From Sinorhizobium saheli (GTDB taxonomy: Bacteria; Pseudomonadota; Alphaproteobacteria; Rhizobiales; Rhizobiaceae), in NCBI RefSeq assembly GCF_001651875.1, contig NZ_LNQB01000060.1, positions 1-64,000 of the forward strand: a stretch of DNA of 64,000 bases. Direction: 5' to 3'. The notes below the pieces were generated by a model, which was given only the letters and a program-made list of their open reading frames with translations, did no database searches and was not told the origin of the DNA. Made by a program: the position numbers and the translations under genes. Each line of letters starts with the position of its first letter. The stretch's first letter is position 1. Below are positions 49,800 to 58,944 of this stretch, one piece after another.

Positions 49800-49954
49800 G
49801 ATGTCTTCCTTCCTGCGCCGGCTTCAAGGACCGGTGATATCGATTGCCGCTTAGATAGCACGCATGGACGCGCTTTTCATCACCCAATCGCAAAAATGTT
49901 GATGGTCCTCAAAGTTCGCCTTCCGCACGACTCTGCAGCAACTGCGCCAATCGA

Positions 49955-50200
49955 TCAGGCGGACCGGCGGCGCAGTTTGCTGCGGGCGGCGGCCGTGCGG
50001 CGGCGGCTCACCTGCTTTCTTGCCGGCTTGCGGATCGCGGCTTCGACGATTTCCGCGAGGAGGCCGCCGGCGGGCTTGGACTTCCCGGTCCGGCGCTTCG
50101 TCCGCTTCGTCGCCGTTCTCGTTGCGCCGGTCTTCTTGAGAACTTCCCTCAGCGCGCTTTCGACGACGCCGCTGACAAGCTCCTTTATCAGGTCGGCCAT
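49955..50200 (-). CDS. Small basic protein of unknown function
   Basis: 81 residues. An amphipathic N-terminal helix (MADLIKELVSGVVESALREVL) is followed by two clusters of Arg, Lys, Ala and Thr (about 24-45 and 57-81) separated by a second helix GGLLAEIVEAAIRK. Strong positive charge suggests nucleic-acid or membrane binding, but no named family is recognised. It starts six bases after the bolA stop with a GGA-type site, so translation is probably coupled; grxD follows 155 bases later. Confidence 0.7.
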   Translation of the reverse strand: MADLIKELVSGVVESALREVLKKTGATRTATKRTKRRTGKSKPAGGLLAEIVEAAIRKPARKQVSRRRTAAARSKLRRRSA

Positions 50201-50206
50201 TCCGGC

Positions 50207-50440
50207 TTACTCCGGGGCGCTGGTCTGAAGGGCAAGCGCGTGAAGTATGCCGCCCATATTGCCCTTGAGGGCGTTGTAGACCATCTGGTGCTGCTGGACG
50301 CGGGTCTTGCCGCGGAACTGCTCGGCCACGACTTCGGCGGCATAGTGGTCGCCGTCACCGGCCAGATCGCGGATCGTGACCTTAGCGCCGGGAATCCCGG
50401 CCTTGATCATGTCTTCGATGTCGCCTGGTGTCATGGGCAT
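50207..50440 (-). CDS. bolA: BolA-family protein
   Basis: 77 residues. Short BolA/YrbA-type protein: DIEDMIKAGIPGAKVTIRDLAGDGDHYAAEVV, followed by the conserved FRGKTRVQQHQMVYNAL, including the histidine of the cluster-binding helix. These proteins form 2Fe-2S heterodimers with monothiol glutaredoxins, like grxD here. AAGGAG stands about ten bases before the ATG at 50440; a second ATG at 50434 is an alternative, and the extension to 50512 is unlikely. It follows purL in the same direction after 139 bases. Confidence 0.92.
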   Translation of the reverse strand: MPMTPGDIEDMIKAGIPGAKVTIRDLAGDGDHYAAEVVAEQFRGKTRVQQHQMVYNALKGNMGGILHALALQTSAPE

Positions 50441-50579
50441 GATACGCGAACTCCTTGTCATTCTGCCGGGCGGCCGGCATCCGGCCGTCATCGATGACAT
50501 CAAGGGAACCACGATTCAGGGGCGGAAAGCAAATGCTGATTTGCCTCTTGGCCCGCCCCTTTCGGGCCGGTGTGCGGGG

Positions 50580-52811
50580 TCAATTATCCGGCGCGAGATC
50601 GCCGCCCATGTAGTTGGGGAACCAGGATTCGTGCGCCGAACGCAATTCCTTGACCGGGACCGGTTTGGCGTCACCGAGCTTCACCGCATCCCCGCCCGTC
50701 CTGCCGATGACCGGCAGGTCGACGCCGGCCGCGTCCGCCCGCGCTGCAACGGCATCGAGCTTGTCGGCGGCGACCGTCACGACATAACGGCCCTGGTCCT
50801 CGCCGTAGAAGGCTACGATCGGATCGCGCCCGGCGGGGGCGGCGATCGTCGCGCCGATACGGGACGCCATCGCCATTTCCGCGACGGCCAGCGCGAGGCC
50901 GCCGGAAGAGCAGTCGTGCACGGCCGTCACCAGGCCTTCCTCGATGAGACCGCGGACGAAATCGCCAACCTTCTTCTCATGCGCCAGGTCCACCTGCGGC
51001 GCCGGTCCGTCGGTGCGTCCATGGATGTCGCGCATATAGACCGATTGCGCGATGTGGGTGCCCCAACCTTCCGGTGCGCCGGCGAGAAGGATCGTTTCGC
51101 CGGCCGCGGCGAAGCGGATGCGCGCCATCTTCGACCAGTCCCTGATGAGGCCGACGCCGCCGATGGTGGGTGTCGGCAGGATCGCCTGGCCGTTGGTCTC
51201 GTTGTAGAGCGAGACGTTGCCGGAAACGATCGGGAAATCGAGGACGCGGCAGGCTTCGCCGATGCCTTTGATCGCATGCACGAACTGGCTCATGATCTCC
51301 GGCCGTTCGGGATTGCCGAAGTTCAGATTGTCCGTTGCGGCAAGCGGCAGTGCACCGGTCGCCGTCAGGTTGCGCCAGCACTCGGCCACCGCCTGCTTGC
51401 CGCCCTCGAAGGGGTCGGCCTCGACATAGCGCGGGGTGACGTCGGAGGAGAAGGCGAGCGCCTTGGTCTTATGGCCGTCGACGCGGACGACACCGGCATC
51501 GCCGCCCGGCAGCTGCAGCGAATTGCCCTGGATCAGGGTGTCGTACTGTTCGTAGACCCAGCGACGCGAGGAATTGTTGGCGGAGCCGACCAGTTTCAGG
51601 AGCGCATCGGCGACATCGGCTGCGGGGATATCGTTGGTGGCGAGCGGCGAGGGCGCCTTTGCAGGCGTCCAGGGACGGTCGTATTCCGGCGCCTCGTCGC
51701 CGAGTTCCTTGATCGGCAGGTTCGCGACTTCCTCGCCCTGGTGCAGGATGCGGAAGCGCAGGTCGTCGGTCGTCTTGCCGACCACCGCGAAGTCGAGACC
51801 CCACTTGACGAAGATCGCCTTGGCTTCCTCTTCCTTTTCCGGGCGCAGCACCATCAGCATGCGCTCCTGGCTTTCCGAAAGCATCATCTCGTAAGCCGTC
51901 ATGCGCTCTTCGCGCACCGGCACCTTGTCGAGGTCGAGCTCGATACCGAGGTCGCCCTTGGCGCCCATCTCGACGGCGGAGCAGGTGAGGCCGGCGGCAC
52001 CCATGTCCTGGATGGCAATGACGGCGCCCGTCTGCATCAGCTCAAGGCAGGCCTCGAGCAGGCATTTTTCCGTGAAGGGATCGCCGACCTGCACGGTCGG
52101 GCGCTTCTCCTCGATCGACTCGTCGAACTCGGCCGACGCCATGGTCGCGCCGCCGACGCCGTCGCGGCCGGTCTTGGCGCCGAGGTAGACGACGGGAAGG
52201 CCGACGCCTTCCGCCTTCGAATAGAAGATCGCGTCGGTCCTGGCGAGACCGGCCGCAAAGGCGTTGACGAGGATGTTGCCGTTGTAGCGGGCGTCGAACT
52301 CGACCTCGCCGCCGACCGTCGGAACGCCGAAGGAGTTGCCGTAGCCGCCGACGCCGGCGACGACGCCGGAGACGAGGTGACGGGTCTTCGGATGATCCGG
52401 CGCGCCGAAGCGCAGCGCGTTCATTGCCGCGACCGGGCGGGCACCCATGGTGAAGACGTCGCGCAGGATGCCGCCGACGCCGGTCGCCGCGCCCTGGTAG
52501 GGCTCGATATAGGAGGGATGGTTGTGGCTCTCCATCTTGAAGACGACGCAGTCGCCGTCCTCGATGTCAACGACACCGGCGTTCTCGCCCGGTCCCTGGA
52601 TCACCCGCGGCCCCTTGGTCGGCAGCGTCCGAAGCCACTTCTTCGAGGACTTGTAGGAGCAATGCTCGTTCCACATGGCCGAGAAGATGCCGAGCTCCGT
52701 GAAGGTCGGCTCCCGCCCGATGAGACTGAGGATGCGCTCGTACTCGTCGGGCTTCAGCCCGTGCGAGGCGATCAGCTCCGGGGTGATGGGGCGGGTGTTG
52801 GAAATCGTCAT
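50580..52811 (-). CDS. purL: Phosphoribosylformylglycinamidine synthase subunit PurL
   Basis: 743 residues; the small, separate-subunit form of FGAM synthetase, which needs PurQ for glutamine hydrolysis and PurS as a bridge. Diagnostic segments: [14 protein letters not shown] near the N-terminus, [29 protein letters not shown] and a C-terminal [16 protein letters not shown]. The purQ/purS genes lie 4-6 kb upstream on the same strand. Monocistronic or followed by bolA. Confidence 0.98.
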   Translation of the reverse strand: MTISNTRPITPELIASHGLKPDEYERILSLIGREPTFTELGIFSAMWNEHCSYKSSKKWLRTLPTKGPRVIQGPGENAGVVDIEDGDCVVFKMESHNHPSYIEPYQGAATGVGGILRDVFTMGARPVAAMNALRFGAPDHPKTRHLVSGVVAGVGGYGNSFGVPTVGGEVEFDARYNGNILVNAFAAGLARTDAIFYSKAEGVGLPVVYLGAKTGRDGVGGATMASAEFDESIEEKRPTVQVGDPFTEKCLLEACLELMQTGAVIAIQDMGAAGLTCSAVEMGAKGDLGIELDLDKVPVREERMTAYEMMLSESQERMLMVLRPEKEEEAKAIFVKWGLDFAVVGKTTDDLRFRILHQGEEVANLPIKELGDEAPEYDRPWTPAKAPSPLATNDIPAADVADALLKLVGSANNSSRRWVYEQYDTLIQGNSLQLPGGDAGVVRVDGHKTKALAFSSDVTPRYVEADPFEGGKQAVAECWRNLTATGALPLAATDNLNFGNPERPEIMSQFVHAIKGIGEACRVLDFPIVSGNVSLYNETNGQAILPTPTIGGVGLIRDWSKMARIRFAAAGETILLAGAPEGWGTHIAQSVYMRDIHGRTDGPAPQVDLAHEKKVGDFVRGLIEEGLVTAVHDCSSGGLALAVAEMAMASRIGATIAAPAGRDPIVAFYGEDQGRYVVTVAADKLDAVAARADAAGVDLPVIGRTGGDAVKLGDAKPVPVKELRSAHESWFPNYMGGDLAPDN

Positions 52812-52972
52812 CGTCGACCGTCAATCCTTCGGGCGGCGCGCACCCCTTCCGGGAGGGACACGGCGCGTGCGAACCGCAAATAGACATTATGGGGCGCTTC
52901 GCGGCTTCTTTAGCCTATGCTGCTGCGCGGCGCGACAGAAAAATACGGTCGATCAACAGCCCCCGCGGGCGG

Positions 52973-53566
52973 CTAGAATTTATAGCCGAGCATCAGCCCT
53001 GCGCGGGTGAGACCGCCATTAGGGCCGTCGCAAAGGTTGGCGTGCGAGTTATGTTCGATCGTCGCCGACAGGTTCCAGTTGGCGTCGAAGCGATAGCCTG
53101 CCGCGGCGTATTCGCGAAAGAGCAGCCGGCAGCCGAGTTCGGGGCCGTCGGAATCGCCGCCGTCCAGGTCCCCGTCATGAAGGGTGGCGCCGACACCGGC
53201 CTCGACAAAGAACCGTTCGGTCAGGTCGGCGTCCCAGCTGAAGCCGCCATAGACCTGGTTGACGCCGTTCGACGAGGTTGCAACCGACGCACCGGCGTGG
53301 ACCCGCGGCAGCAGAATCTTCTCCGCGAGGGTGCCGGCATTGTCGGCGCCGAACGGATCGAAGAAGACGATGAAAGACGGAAAGAGGCCGCTCTCCTGGT
53401 GTTTCCCTTCCGCGACCGGGACCGTGGCGCCGAAGCGCATCTCGTCGAAGATCCCTTCCGCGGCACGGGCTGCAGGTGCGCAGGCGGCGAACCCCGTCGC
53501 GGCGAGCAGGGCTGCCGCAAGCGGCGAAAGCGTGGCCTGACCCACGGAAGAGCGGAGATGCCTCAT
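52973..53566 (-). CDS. PagL-like acyloxyacyl hydrolase (lipid A 3-O-deacylase family)
   Basis: 197 residues. Signal peptide to about 36 (AARAAEG), then an outer-membrane eight-strand beta barrel ending in an aromatic residue (GLMLGYKF). The catalytic pair H172 and S174 sits in IEHNSHANLCDG, matching the HxS motif of PagL. Two cysteines (C146, C179) may form a disulfide. The position of the usual catalytic glutamate is not obvious, so activity is inferred. It could trim lipid A in the outer membrane. Confidence 0.75.
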   Translation of the reverse strand: MRHLRSSVGQATLSPLAAALLAATGFAACAPAARAAEGIFDEMRFGATVPVAEGKHQESGLFPSFIVFFDPFGADNAGTLAEKILLPRVHAGASVATSSNGVNQVYGGFSWDADLTERFFVEAGVGATLHDGDLDGGDSDGPELGCRLLFREYAAAGYRFDANWNLSATIEHNSHANLCDGPNGGLTRAGLMLGYKF

Positions 53567-53655
53567 GCCGATATCCTTCGACTCGAATCAACTTACACGG
53601 AAGACAGCAATAGATTGCCGAGCCTTGCGCGAAAGTCACCGCCAAAAGGTGCAGG

Positions 53656-55074
53656 TCAGTCGAAGCTGTCGTAGCCGGCTCGGCCACTGTCGAGCAGTCG
53701 GCGCAGGATCTCGAACCCTCGCCGCACGTCCGATCGCTCCACGGGGGAGGAGAAGCCGATGCGGATGCGGTGAAAAACGCGATCGGCGCGCCCCGCCTTG
53801 AACTCGTCCTCATCGTCGACGAGCACGCCTTCCTGCAGCGCTGCCTGCTTGAAGGTTCCGGAAAGCCAGGGTTCCGGCAGCTTCAGCCAGAGGAACGGTA
53901 TTCTCGGATGCGAGTTGAACTCGAAACCCGAGAAGATTTCGCGCGCCATTGCTTCGCGCGCGCCGATTTCCTCGACGCCGCGGTTGCGCAGGACCGCGGC
54001 CGATCCGGAGAGGACGAGCCGGGAACAGAGTTCGGCAAGGAGGAAGGGGAGTCCGCCGCTCACCATTTTGTGGGCGACGCGGATGCGCTGAGCGAAATGC
54101 GGCGGGCACCCCACCCAGCCGCCGCGCACGCCGGCGGCGACCGACTTCGAAAGGCCGCCGACAAGAAAGGTGCGCTCCGGCGCGAGTTCGGTCAACAGCG
54201 GCAACGGATCGCCGGTCATCGAGCCGTAGAGATTGTCTTCCACCAGCCAGACTCCGTATTTGCGGGCGATCTCCGCGATCGCCTGGCGCCGGTCGAGCGG
54301 CATGACCGTGACGGTGGGGTTCTGGGCGCCGGGCATGAGGAAGGCCAGCTTCGGATGCTGCTGGGCGCAGACACGCTCGAAATCGTCCGGCAGCAGCCCG
54401 AATTCGTCGCTCTCCATCAGCGCGATCCGCCGTCCGATCAGGCCGGCGCTGCGGCTGATCTGCGAATAGGTCAGCGTTTCGAAGGCGAGGCGGTCGCCGG
54501 GCGAGGTGACGGCCGAAATCACCGCGACGACCGCGGCATGGGCCCCGAGCGTCGGCACGATGCTTTCCGGCGTCGGCTGGAAATTGCCCCGGCCCAGCCA
54601 TTGGCATCCTGCCTCGAACCAGTGATCCGGAAAGTTCCGGGCATAGCTCGCAATGTCCTGATGGTGCTCGCGGCTGATGTCGCCCAGCAAGCGCGCCAGA
54701 ATGTCCCCTTGGCCGATATCCGGCGCCGCCGTGCTGTCGAAGCGCAGCTTGCCCGGCGGCGCGATCAGCGGCCGCGTTCCCGCAAGCGAGGTGGTCAGCG
54801 GGTCGGACTGCTCCGGCGGCCTGCTTTCGGGATGATCGAGGACATAGGTGCCGCGCCCGACCTCGCCGCTGACGAGCCCGCGCTCGCGCACCATGCCGTA
54901 GGCGCGGCCGATCGTGCCGATCGTCACGCCGATGTCGAAGGCCAGATTGCGCTGCGGCGGCAACTTGGTGCCGGCGGGCAGGGTGCCGTTGCCGATCGCC
55001 TGTTCGATCTGGTCGGCGATCCGCGCATAGAGCGGCCCGTGCCCCTGCTGTATGTCGGGAAGCCAAGTTGTCAT
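53656..55074 (-). CDS. MocR-type GntR/aminotransferase fusion regulator
   Basis: 472 residues. An N-terminal GntR winged helix (YARIADQIEQAIGNGTLPAG and KLPPQRNLAFDIGVTIGTI) is fused to a class I aminotransferase-like domain (about 115-465), with the PLP-binding lysine in GGLSKSVAAG and a substrate-arginine region. MocR regulators use PLP as a sensor. The gene is divergent from a DUF1127 gene; direct repeats ACAATT in the spacer look like its operator. Confidence 0.93.
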   Translation of the reverse strand: MTTWLPDIQQGHGPLYARIADQIEQAIGNGTLPAGTKLPPQRNLAFDIGVTIGTIGRAYGMVRERGLVSGEVGRGTYVLDHPESRPPEQSDPLTTSLAGTRPLIAPPGKLRFDSTAAPDIGQGDILARLLGDISREHHQDIASYARNFPDHWFEAGCQWLGRGNFQPTPESIVPTLGAHAAVVAVISAVTSPGDRLAFETLTYSQISRSAGLIGRRIALMESDEFGLLPDDFERVCAQQHPKLAFLMPGAQNPTVTVMPLDRRQAIAEIARKYGVWLVEDNLYGSMTGDPLPLLTELAPERTFLVGGLSKSVAAGVRGGWVGCPPHFAQRIRVAHKMVSGGLPFLLAELCSRLVLSGSAAVLRNRGVEEIGAREAMAREIFSGFEFNSHPRIPFLWLKLPEPWLSGTFKQAALQEGVLVDDEDEFKAGRADRVFHRIRIGFSSPVERSDVRRGFEILRRLLDSGRAGYDSFD

Positions 55075-55156
55075 AGGGACAATTCTTTATATTGCTTCCC
55101 AGGGCGCGTCAATTATCTCTGAGTCAATCACATCAAGCGATGCAATGGTGCTGGCG

Positions 55157-55414
55157 ATGCGTACAATTGATACAATTTCTCCTCCGCCCCGGCGAGATGT
55201 CATGCTTCGGAAGGCGGACGCGGCCCGTGATTTCCCACCTGCGGAGGGAGCGGGCGGAAATGTGCTTTCGCGGCTCTGGCGGCTCTACTGCGCACTTGCC
55301 GCGAAAAGGCGGAGCCGCCTGGCGCTCGACGAGTTGAGCGCGCATCTCCTCAAGGATATCGGTCTAACGGAGGCGGAGGCGCGGCAAGAGGCAACCGTGC
55401 CGTTCTGGCGATAA
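55157..55414 (+). CDS. DUF1127 small protein
   Basis: 85 residues. The C-terminal half (RLALDELSAHLLKDIGLTEAEAR) is the DUF1127 motif, an Arg-rich helix pair found in many small rhizobial proteins, some of which affect RNA turnover or phosphate and carbon metabolism. The start is uncertain: MRTIDTISPPP at 55157 is chosen, but MLRKADAARDF at 55202 would leave the direct repeats outside the coding region. It is divergent from the MocR gene. Confidence 0.75.
   Translation: MRTIDTISPPPRRDVMLRKADAARDFPPAEGAGGNVLSRLWRLYCALAAKRRSRLALDELSAHLLKDIGLTEAEARQEATVPFWR
55162..55177. promoter_or_regulatory. Direct repeat, candidate MocR operator
   Basis: TACAATT repeated at a 9-base period (55162-55168 and 55171-55177), with another ACAATT at 55079-55084. 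MocR proteins are known to bind direct repeats in divergent promoter regions. Confidence 0.45.
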
Positions 55415-55481
55415 CGATCGCCGGATCCTGGCAACCCGGCAGAACGGATTGTTATAGCCTTGCTGCCGCCGGGACGCAGCG

Positions 55482-55886
55482 TCAGCTGCAGCCTTGGCCG
55501 CCGGCGGCCCAGCGCCGTACGTCGGTGGCGATGCGCGTGCCGACCGGTTCGCTCAGGAGCGGGCCGAAGGCCTGCAGGCGCGCCGGGTGGCCCTCGGCCT
55601 CAATGACGGCGAGGGGACGTGCCTCGGGCGACTTGCGCGGCACCAGCAGGATGCGCGGGCGCCCGGAGAAGGAGTTGAGTTCCGGCGCGAGGCGGTAGGC
55701 CTTGAAGGCCGGGTCGCCGGACTTGAACCAGCAGCCGCTGGCGCCGAGCGCGACGCGTTCCATCGTCGGCAGCGCGGCCGTACTCGCCGCCGGCGCGGGC
55801 GGCTTCGATTGGCAGGCTGCCACGAGTGCCAGGCCTGCGGCAGCGCAGGCGAGCGCGATGAAACGTCGGTGGATCATGGATGACAT
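55482..55886 (-). CDS. Putative lipoprotein of unknown function
   Basis: 134 residues. A lipoprotein signal peptide ends in the lipobox LVAAC (Cys at about 25). The mature part is short, with CWFKSGDPAFKAYRLAPELNSFSGRPRILLVPRKSP in the middle. No named family is recognised. The start may be the first ATG or the one three codons later (MIHRR). It follows purQ by 51 bases in the same direction, so could be the last gene of the purine operon. Confidence 0.75.
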   Translation of the reverse strand: MSSMIHRRFIALACAAAGLALVAACQSKPPAPAASTAALPTMERVALGASGCWFKSGDPAFKAYRLAPELNSFSGRPRILLVPRKSPEARPLAVIEAEGHPARLQAFGPLLSEPVGTRIATDVRRWAAGGQGCS

Positions 55887-55937
55887 TGGCGGTCCGCTCG
55901 GCTGACGATCGACGCCGCCGCTGTAGCAGGGATAAGG

Positions 55938-56609
55938 TTAAGCGGCGATTACCTCGAGCGCCGATGCGAAAATCCCGCGACCGTCGGAGCCGCCATGGGC
56001 CGCCTCGATCAGGTTTTCCGGATGCGGCATCATGCCGAGCACGGTTCCCTTGGCGTTCATGACGCCGGCGATGTCGTTGATCGAGCCGTTCGGATTCGTG
56101 CCTTCGGCATAGCGGAACACCACCTGACCGTTGCCCTCGATCGTCTGCAGCGTTTCCGCATCCGCGAAATAGTTGCCGTCGTGGTGGGCGACAGGACTGC
56201 GAATGATCGCGCCCTTGGAATAGGCGCGGGTGAAGGGGGTGTCGGCATTGGCGACTTCCAGCTTCACTTCGCGGCAGACGAATTTCAGCGAGGCGTTGCG
56301 CATCAGCGCGCCGGGCAGAAGCCCGGCCTCGAGCAGGATCTGGAAGCCGTTGCAGACGCCGAGGACGCGCACGCCTTGCTCGGCCTTGGCCCTGATTGCC
56401 TGCATCACCGGCATGCGCGCCGCGATCGCGCCGCAGCGCAGGTAGTCGCCATAGGAGAAGCCGCCGGGTATGACGATCAGGTCGACATCCGGGATCTGCG
56501 TTTCGGTCTGCCAGACGGTGACCGGGGCCTTGCCGGAAATCTTCGTGAGCGCCGCAATCATGTCGCGGTCACGGTTGAGGCCTGGAAGTTGAACGACGGC
56601 GGACTTCAT
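55938..56609 (-). CDS. purQ: Phosphoribosylformylglycinamidine synthase glutaminase subunit PurQ
   Basis: 223 residues, class I glutamine amidotransferase. Nucleophile C86 in [13 protein letters not shown]; the [13 protein letters not shown] segment and the C-terminal [11 protein letters not shown] (catalytic His and Glu) are present. It feeds ammonia to PurL. Its start overlaps the stop of the kptA gene by four bases, showing translational coupling. Confidence 0.97.
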   Translation of the reverse strand: MKSAVVQLPGLNRDRDMIAALTKISGKAPVTVWQTETQIPDVDLIVIPGGFSYGDYLRCGAIAARMPVMQAIRAKAEQGVRVLGVCNGFQILLEAGLLPGALMRNASLKFVCREVKLEVANADTPFTRAYSKGAIIRSPVAHHDGNYFADAETLQTIEGNGQVVFRYAEGTNPNGSINDIAGVMNAKGTVLGMMPHPENLIEAAHGGSDGRGIFASALEVIAA

Positions 56610-57163
56610 TTCTCTGTCTCCGTTAGCGGCAAAATGTACCCTGGCTGGAGTGAATCGGTGAGCCAGACACCGTTTTCCGACAGGAAGAACCGTCCGCCAT
56701 CGGAATGCATGCGCCTGGCGTCGATTTGCAAGATCACGATGTCGCCTTTGCGGCGGCGTGCGACAATCTCGGCCGTCGCCCTGTCGGCCGAAAGATGGAC
56801 GTGCTGACGGGCCATCTTGTTCAGGCCGCCCTCCAGTATCGCCGCCAGCTTCGCGGCGGAGGTGCCGTGGTAGAGTACGGCCGGCGGAACGGCGGGAGCA
56901 AGTGCGATGTCAACAGCAACGCTGTGCCCCTGCGCTGCCCGAATGCGAGAGCCGTCCAGCGTGAAGCGCCGCTTCGGGTTCTCCTCGATGATCCTCAGAA
57001 GATCATTGTCGGTTATGCCGAAGCGGGCCGTGACGGCTGTCTTGAGGTCGGCAAAGGATGTCCAGCCTTCGCTGTCCAACGCCAGGCCGGCCTCATGCGG
57101 CGCGTGGCGCAAGACGTAGCTCATAAACTTCGATACGTCGGTATCCAGGTTCCGGGAAGACAT
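56606..57163 (-). CDS. kptA: RNA 2'-phosphotransferase (KptA/Tpt1 family)
   Basis: 185 residues. Members transfer a 2'-phosphate from RNA to NAD. Visible family motifs: [17 protein letters not shown] with its arginine-histidine, the NAD-binding [21 protein letters not shown] and [14 protein letters not shown] near the end. Bacterial homologues have no known tRNA-splicing role and their natural substrate is unclear. The gene lies between purS and purQ, overlapping purQ by four bases. Confidence 0.93.
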   Translation of the reverse strand: MSSRNLDTDVSKFMSYVLRHAPHEAGLALDSEGWTSFADLKTAVTARFGITDNDLLRIIEENPKRRFTLDGSRIRAAQGHSVAVDIALAPAVPPAVLYHGTSAAKLAAILEGGLNKMARQHVHLSADRATAEIVARRRKGDIVILQIDARRMHSDGGRFFLSENGVWLTDSLQPGYILPLTETEK

Positions 57164-57191
57164 CGTCCCTGTGCCGCCTTGCCGCGCCTGC

Positions 57192-57434
57192 TTACGCGAG
57201 GGAGATGCTGTAGTTTTCGATCACGGTGTTTGCCAGAAGCTTCTCGCACATGGCCTTGAGGTCGGCCTCGGCCTTTGCCTTGTCCGCCGTCTCGATCACG
57301 AGGTCGAAAACCTTGCCCTGGCGAACCTGGCCGATGCCGTCGAAGCCGAGCGCGCCGAGCGCGCCCTCGATAGCCTTGCCCTGCGGGTCGAGAACGCCGT
57401 TCTTCAGCGTCACGGTTACGCGTGCCTTGATCAC
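57192..57434 (-). CDS. purS: Phosphoribosylformylglycinamidine synthase subunit PurS
   Basis: 80 residues; the small bridging subunit that couples PurQ to PurL. Typical segments: ARVTVTLKNGVLDPQGKAIEGALGALGFDGIGQVRQGKVFDL. It lies 17 bases after purC and 28 bases before kptA in the operon direction. Confidence 0.96.
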   Translation of the reverse strand: MIKARVTVTLKNGVLDPQGKAIEGALGALGFDGIGQVRQGKVFDLVIETADKAKAEADLKAMCEKLLANTVIENYSISLA

Positions 57435-57451
57435 TTTGCTTTTCCCTAAGA

Positions 57452-58216
57452 TTACTTGACCAGCACCGGACCGGTGCCGCGCGGCGGCTCGTTCTCGTTG
57501 ATGATGCCGAGACGGCGAGCGACCTCCTGATAGGCCTCGACCAGCCCGCCCATGTCGCGGCGGAACCGGTCCTTGTCCATCTTCTCCTTCGTCTCCGTGT
57601 CCCAGAGACGGCAGCTGTCGGGCGAGATCTCGTCGGCGAGCACGATGCGCATCATGTCGCCTTCATAGAGGCGGCCGCACTCGATCTTGAAGTCGACGAG
57701 CTGGATGCCGACGCCGAGGAACAGGCCGGACAGGAAGTCGTTGATGCGGATGGCGAGCGCCATGATGTCGTCGAGTTCCTGCGGGCTCGCCCAGCCGAAG
57801 GCGGTGATGTGCTCTTCCGAGACCATCGGGTCGTCGAGCGCGTCGGCCTTGTAGTAGAATTCGATGATCGACCGCGGCAGCACGGTGCCTTCCTCGATGC
57901 CGAGGCGCTTGGCGAGCGAACCGGCGGCAACGTTGCGCACGACGATCTCGAGCGGGATGATCTCCACTTCCTTGATCAACTGCTCACGCATGTTGAGGCG
58001 GCGGATGAAATGCGTCGGAATGCCGATCTTGTTGAGATGGGTGAAGATGTACTCGGAAATGCGGTTGTTGAGCACGCCCTTGCCGTCGATGACGTCATGT
58101 TTCTTCTTGTTGAAGGCGGTCGCATCATCCTTGAAGAACTGGATCAGCGTGCCCGGTTCCGGACCCTCGTAAAGGATCTTGGCCTTGCCCTCGTAGATAC
58201 GGCGGCGACGATTCAT
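57452..58216 (-). CDS. purC: SAICAR synthetase
   Basis: 254 residues; ligates aspartate to CAIR. Conserved segments: [58 protein letters not shown] and [14 protein letters not shown]. The start at 58216 (MNRRRR) is preferred over an extension to 58303. It is first of purC-purS-kptA-purQ, and its upstream region (about 230 bases) is shared divergently with the zeta-subunit gene. Confidence 0.97.
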   Translation of the reverse strand: MNRRRRIYEGKAKILYEGPEPGTLIQFFKDDATAFNKKKHDVIDGKGVLNNRISEYIFTHLNKIGIPTHFIRRLNMREQLIKEVEIIPLEIVVRNVAAGSLAKRLGIEEGTVLPRSIIEFYYKADALDDPMVSEEHITAFGWASPQELDDIMALAIRINDFLSGLFLGVGIQLVDFKIECGRLYEGDMMRIVLADEISPDSCRLWDTETKEKMDKDRFRRDMGGLVEAYQEVARRLGIINENEPPRGTGPVLVK

Positions 58217-58446
58217 GGATTTGTCTCTGTGGTTGCTGGCGCTCTTCGGTCGCGCATTGGGAATTTTCTCAGCGGGTCCATAACCGAAAAGAACGCATTT
58301 CACAATCGGCGTATCTTCCCTTCCCCCGATTTAGATTAGGGTATCATGAAAGTCACTAAAGACGAAAAGGCGCATTGCGCTTTCACAAGCGTTTTTGTTT
58401 ATGGCGATGACTGCTTGCGGCAGGGATTTTTCAGGGAGATCGATTG

Positions 58447-58758
58447 ATGACCACGATGCACGATCGCGAGAAGGCCTTCGAGGCGAAGTTTGCGCTGGAC
58501 GAAGAACTGCGGTTCAAGGCCATCGCGCGCCGCAACAAGATGCTCGGCCTGTGGGCTGCCGGTCTTCTCAAGATGGCCGACCCGGAAACCTATGCCCGCG
58601 AGGTCGTCACCGCCGACCTCGCGGAGGCCGGCCATGAGGACGTGGTGCGCAAGATCAAGGCCGACTTCGACGCGGCCGGCGTTGTCCAGTCCGAGGACGA
58701 TATTCGTGCCCGGATGCTCGAATTCCTGGCGGAAGCCGTCGAGCAGCTTCAAAGCTGA
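58447..58758 (+). CDS. ATPase inhibitor zeta subunit (DUF1476)
   Basis: 103 residues. The DUF1476 family includes the zeta inhibitor of F1FO-ATPase first described in Paracoccus denitrificans; N-terminal DREKAFEAKFALDEELRFKAIARRNKMLGLWAA is the signature. The start is ATG 58447, with GGGAGA eight bases upstream. It is away from any atp gene. Inhibitory function in this organism is inferred. Confidence 0.93.
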   Translation: MTTMHDREKAFEAKFALDEELRFKAIARRNKMLGLWAAGLLKMADPETYAREVVTADLAEAGHEDVVRKIKADFDAAGVVQSEDDIRARMLEFLAEAVEQLQS

Positions 58759-58788
58759 GACGCGCTCGATTATTTGGTGAGCTTGGCG

Positions 58789-58815
58789 CCGTCCGACCTC
58801 AAGTCGGGCGGTTTT
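58789..58815 (+). terminator. Rho-independent terminator of the zeta-subunit gene
   Basis: Stem CCGTCCGAC/GTCGGGCGG with one T-G wobble, five-base loop, followed by TTTT. Confidence 0.8.
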
Positions 58816-58841
58816 CCTTTGCCTGCGGCAGGCTCACAGCA

Positions 58842-58944
58842 AGCGGGATGCGCTCACATGCGTTCGCGCCACAGCTCTATCTGTTTGTTTTTCCGCATTT
58901 GTGCGACGTCAGGTTATTCCACCTCTGACGGCAAAATGCTCTTA
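58842..58944 (-). repeat. RIME-like intergenic element, complete copy
   Basis: About 103 bases. Read on the minus strand it begins TAAGAGCATTTTGC (one A more than the other copies), with the palindrome arms TCAGAGGTGG/AACCTGA now imperfect, then GTCGCACAAATGCGG, and ends in GCGCGAACGCATGTGAGCGC near 58850. Its first three bases are the TAA stop of the hydrolase gene. Confidence 0.75.
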
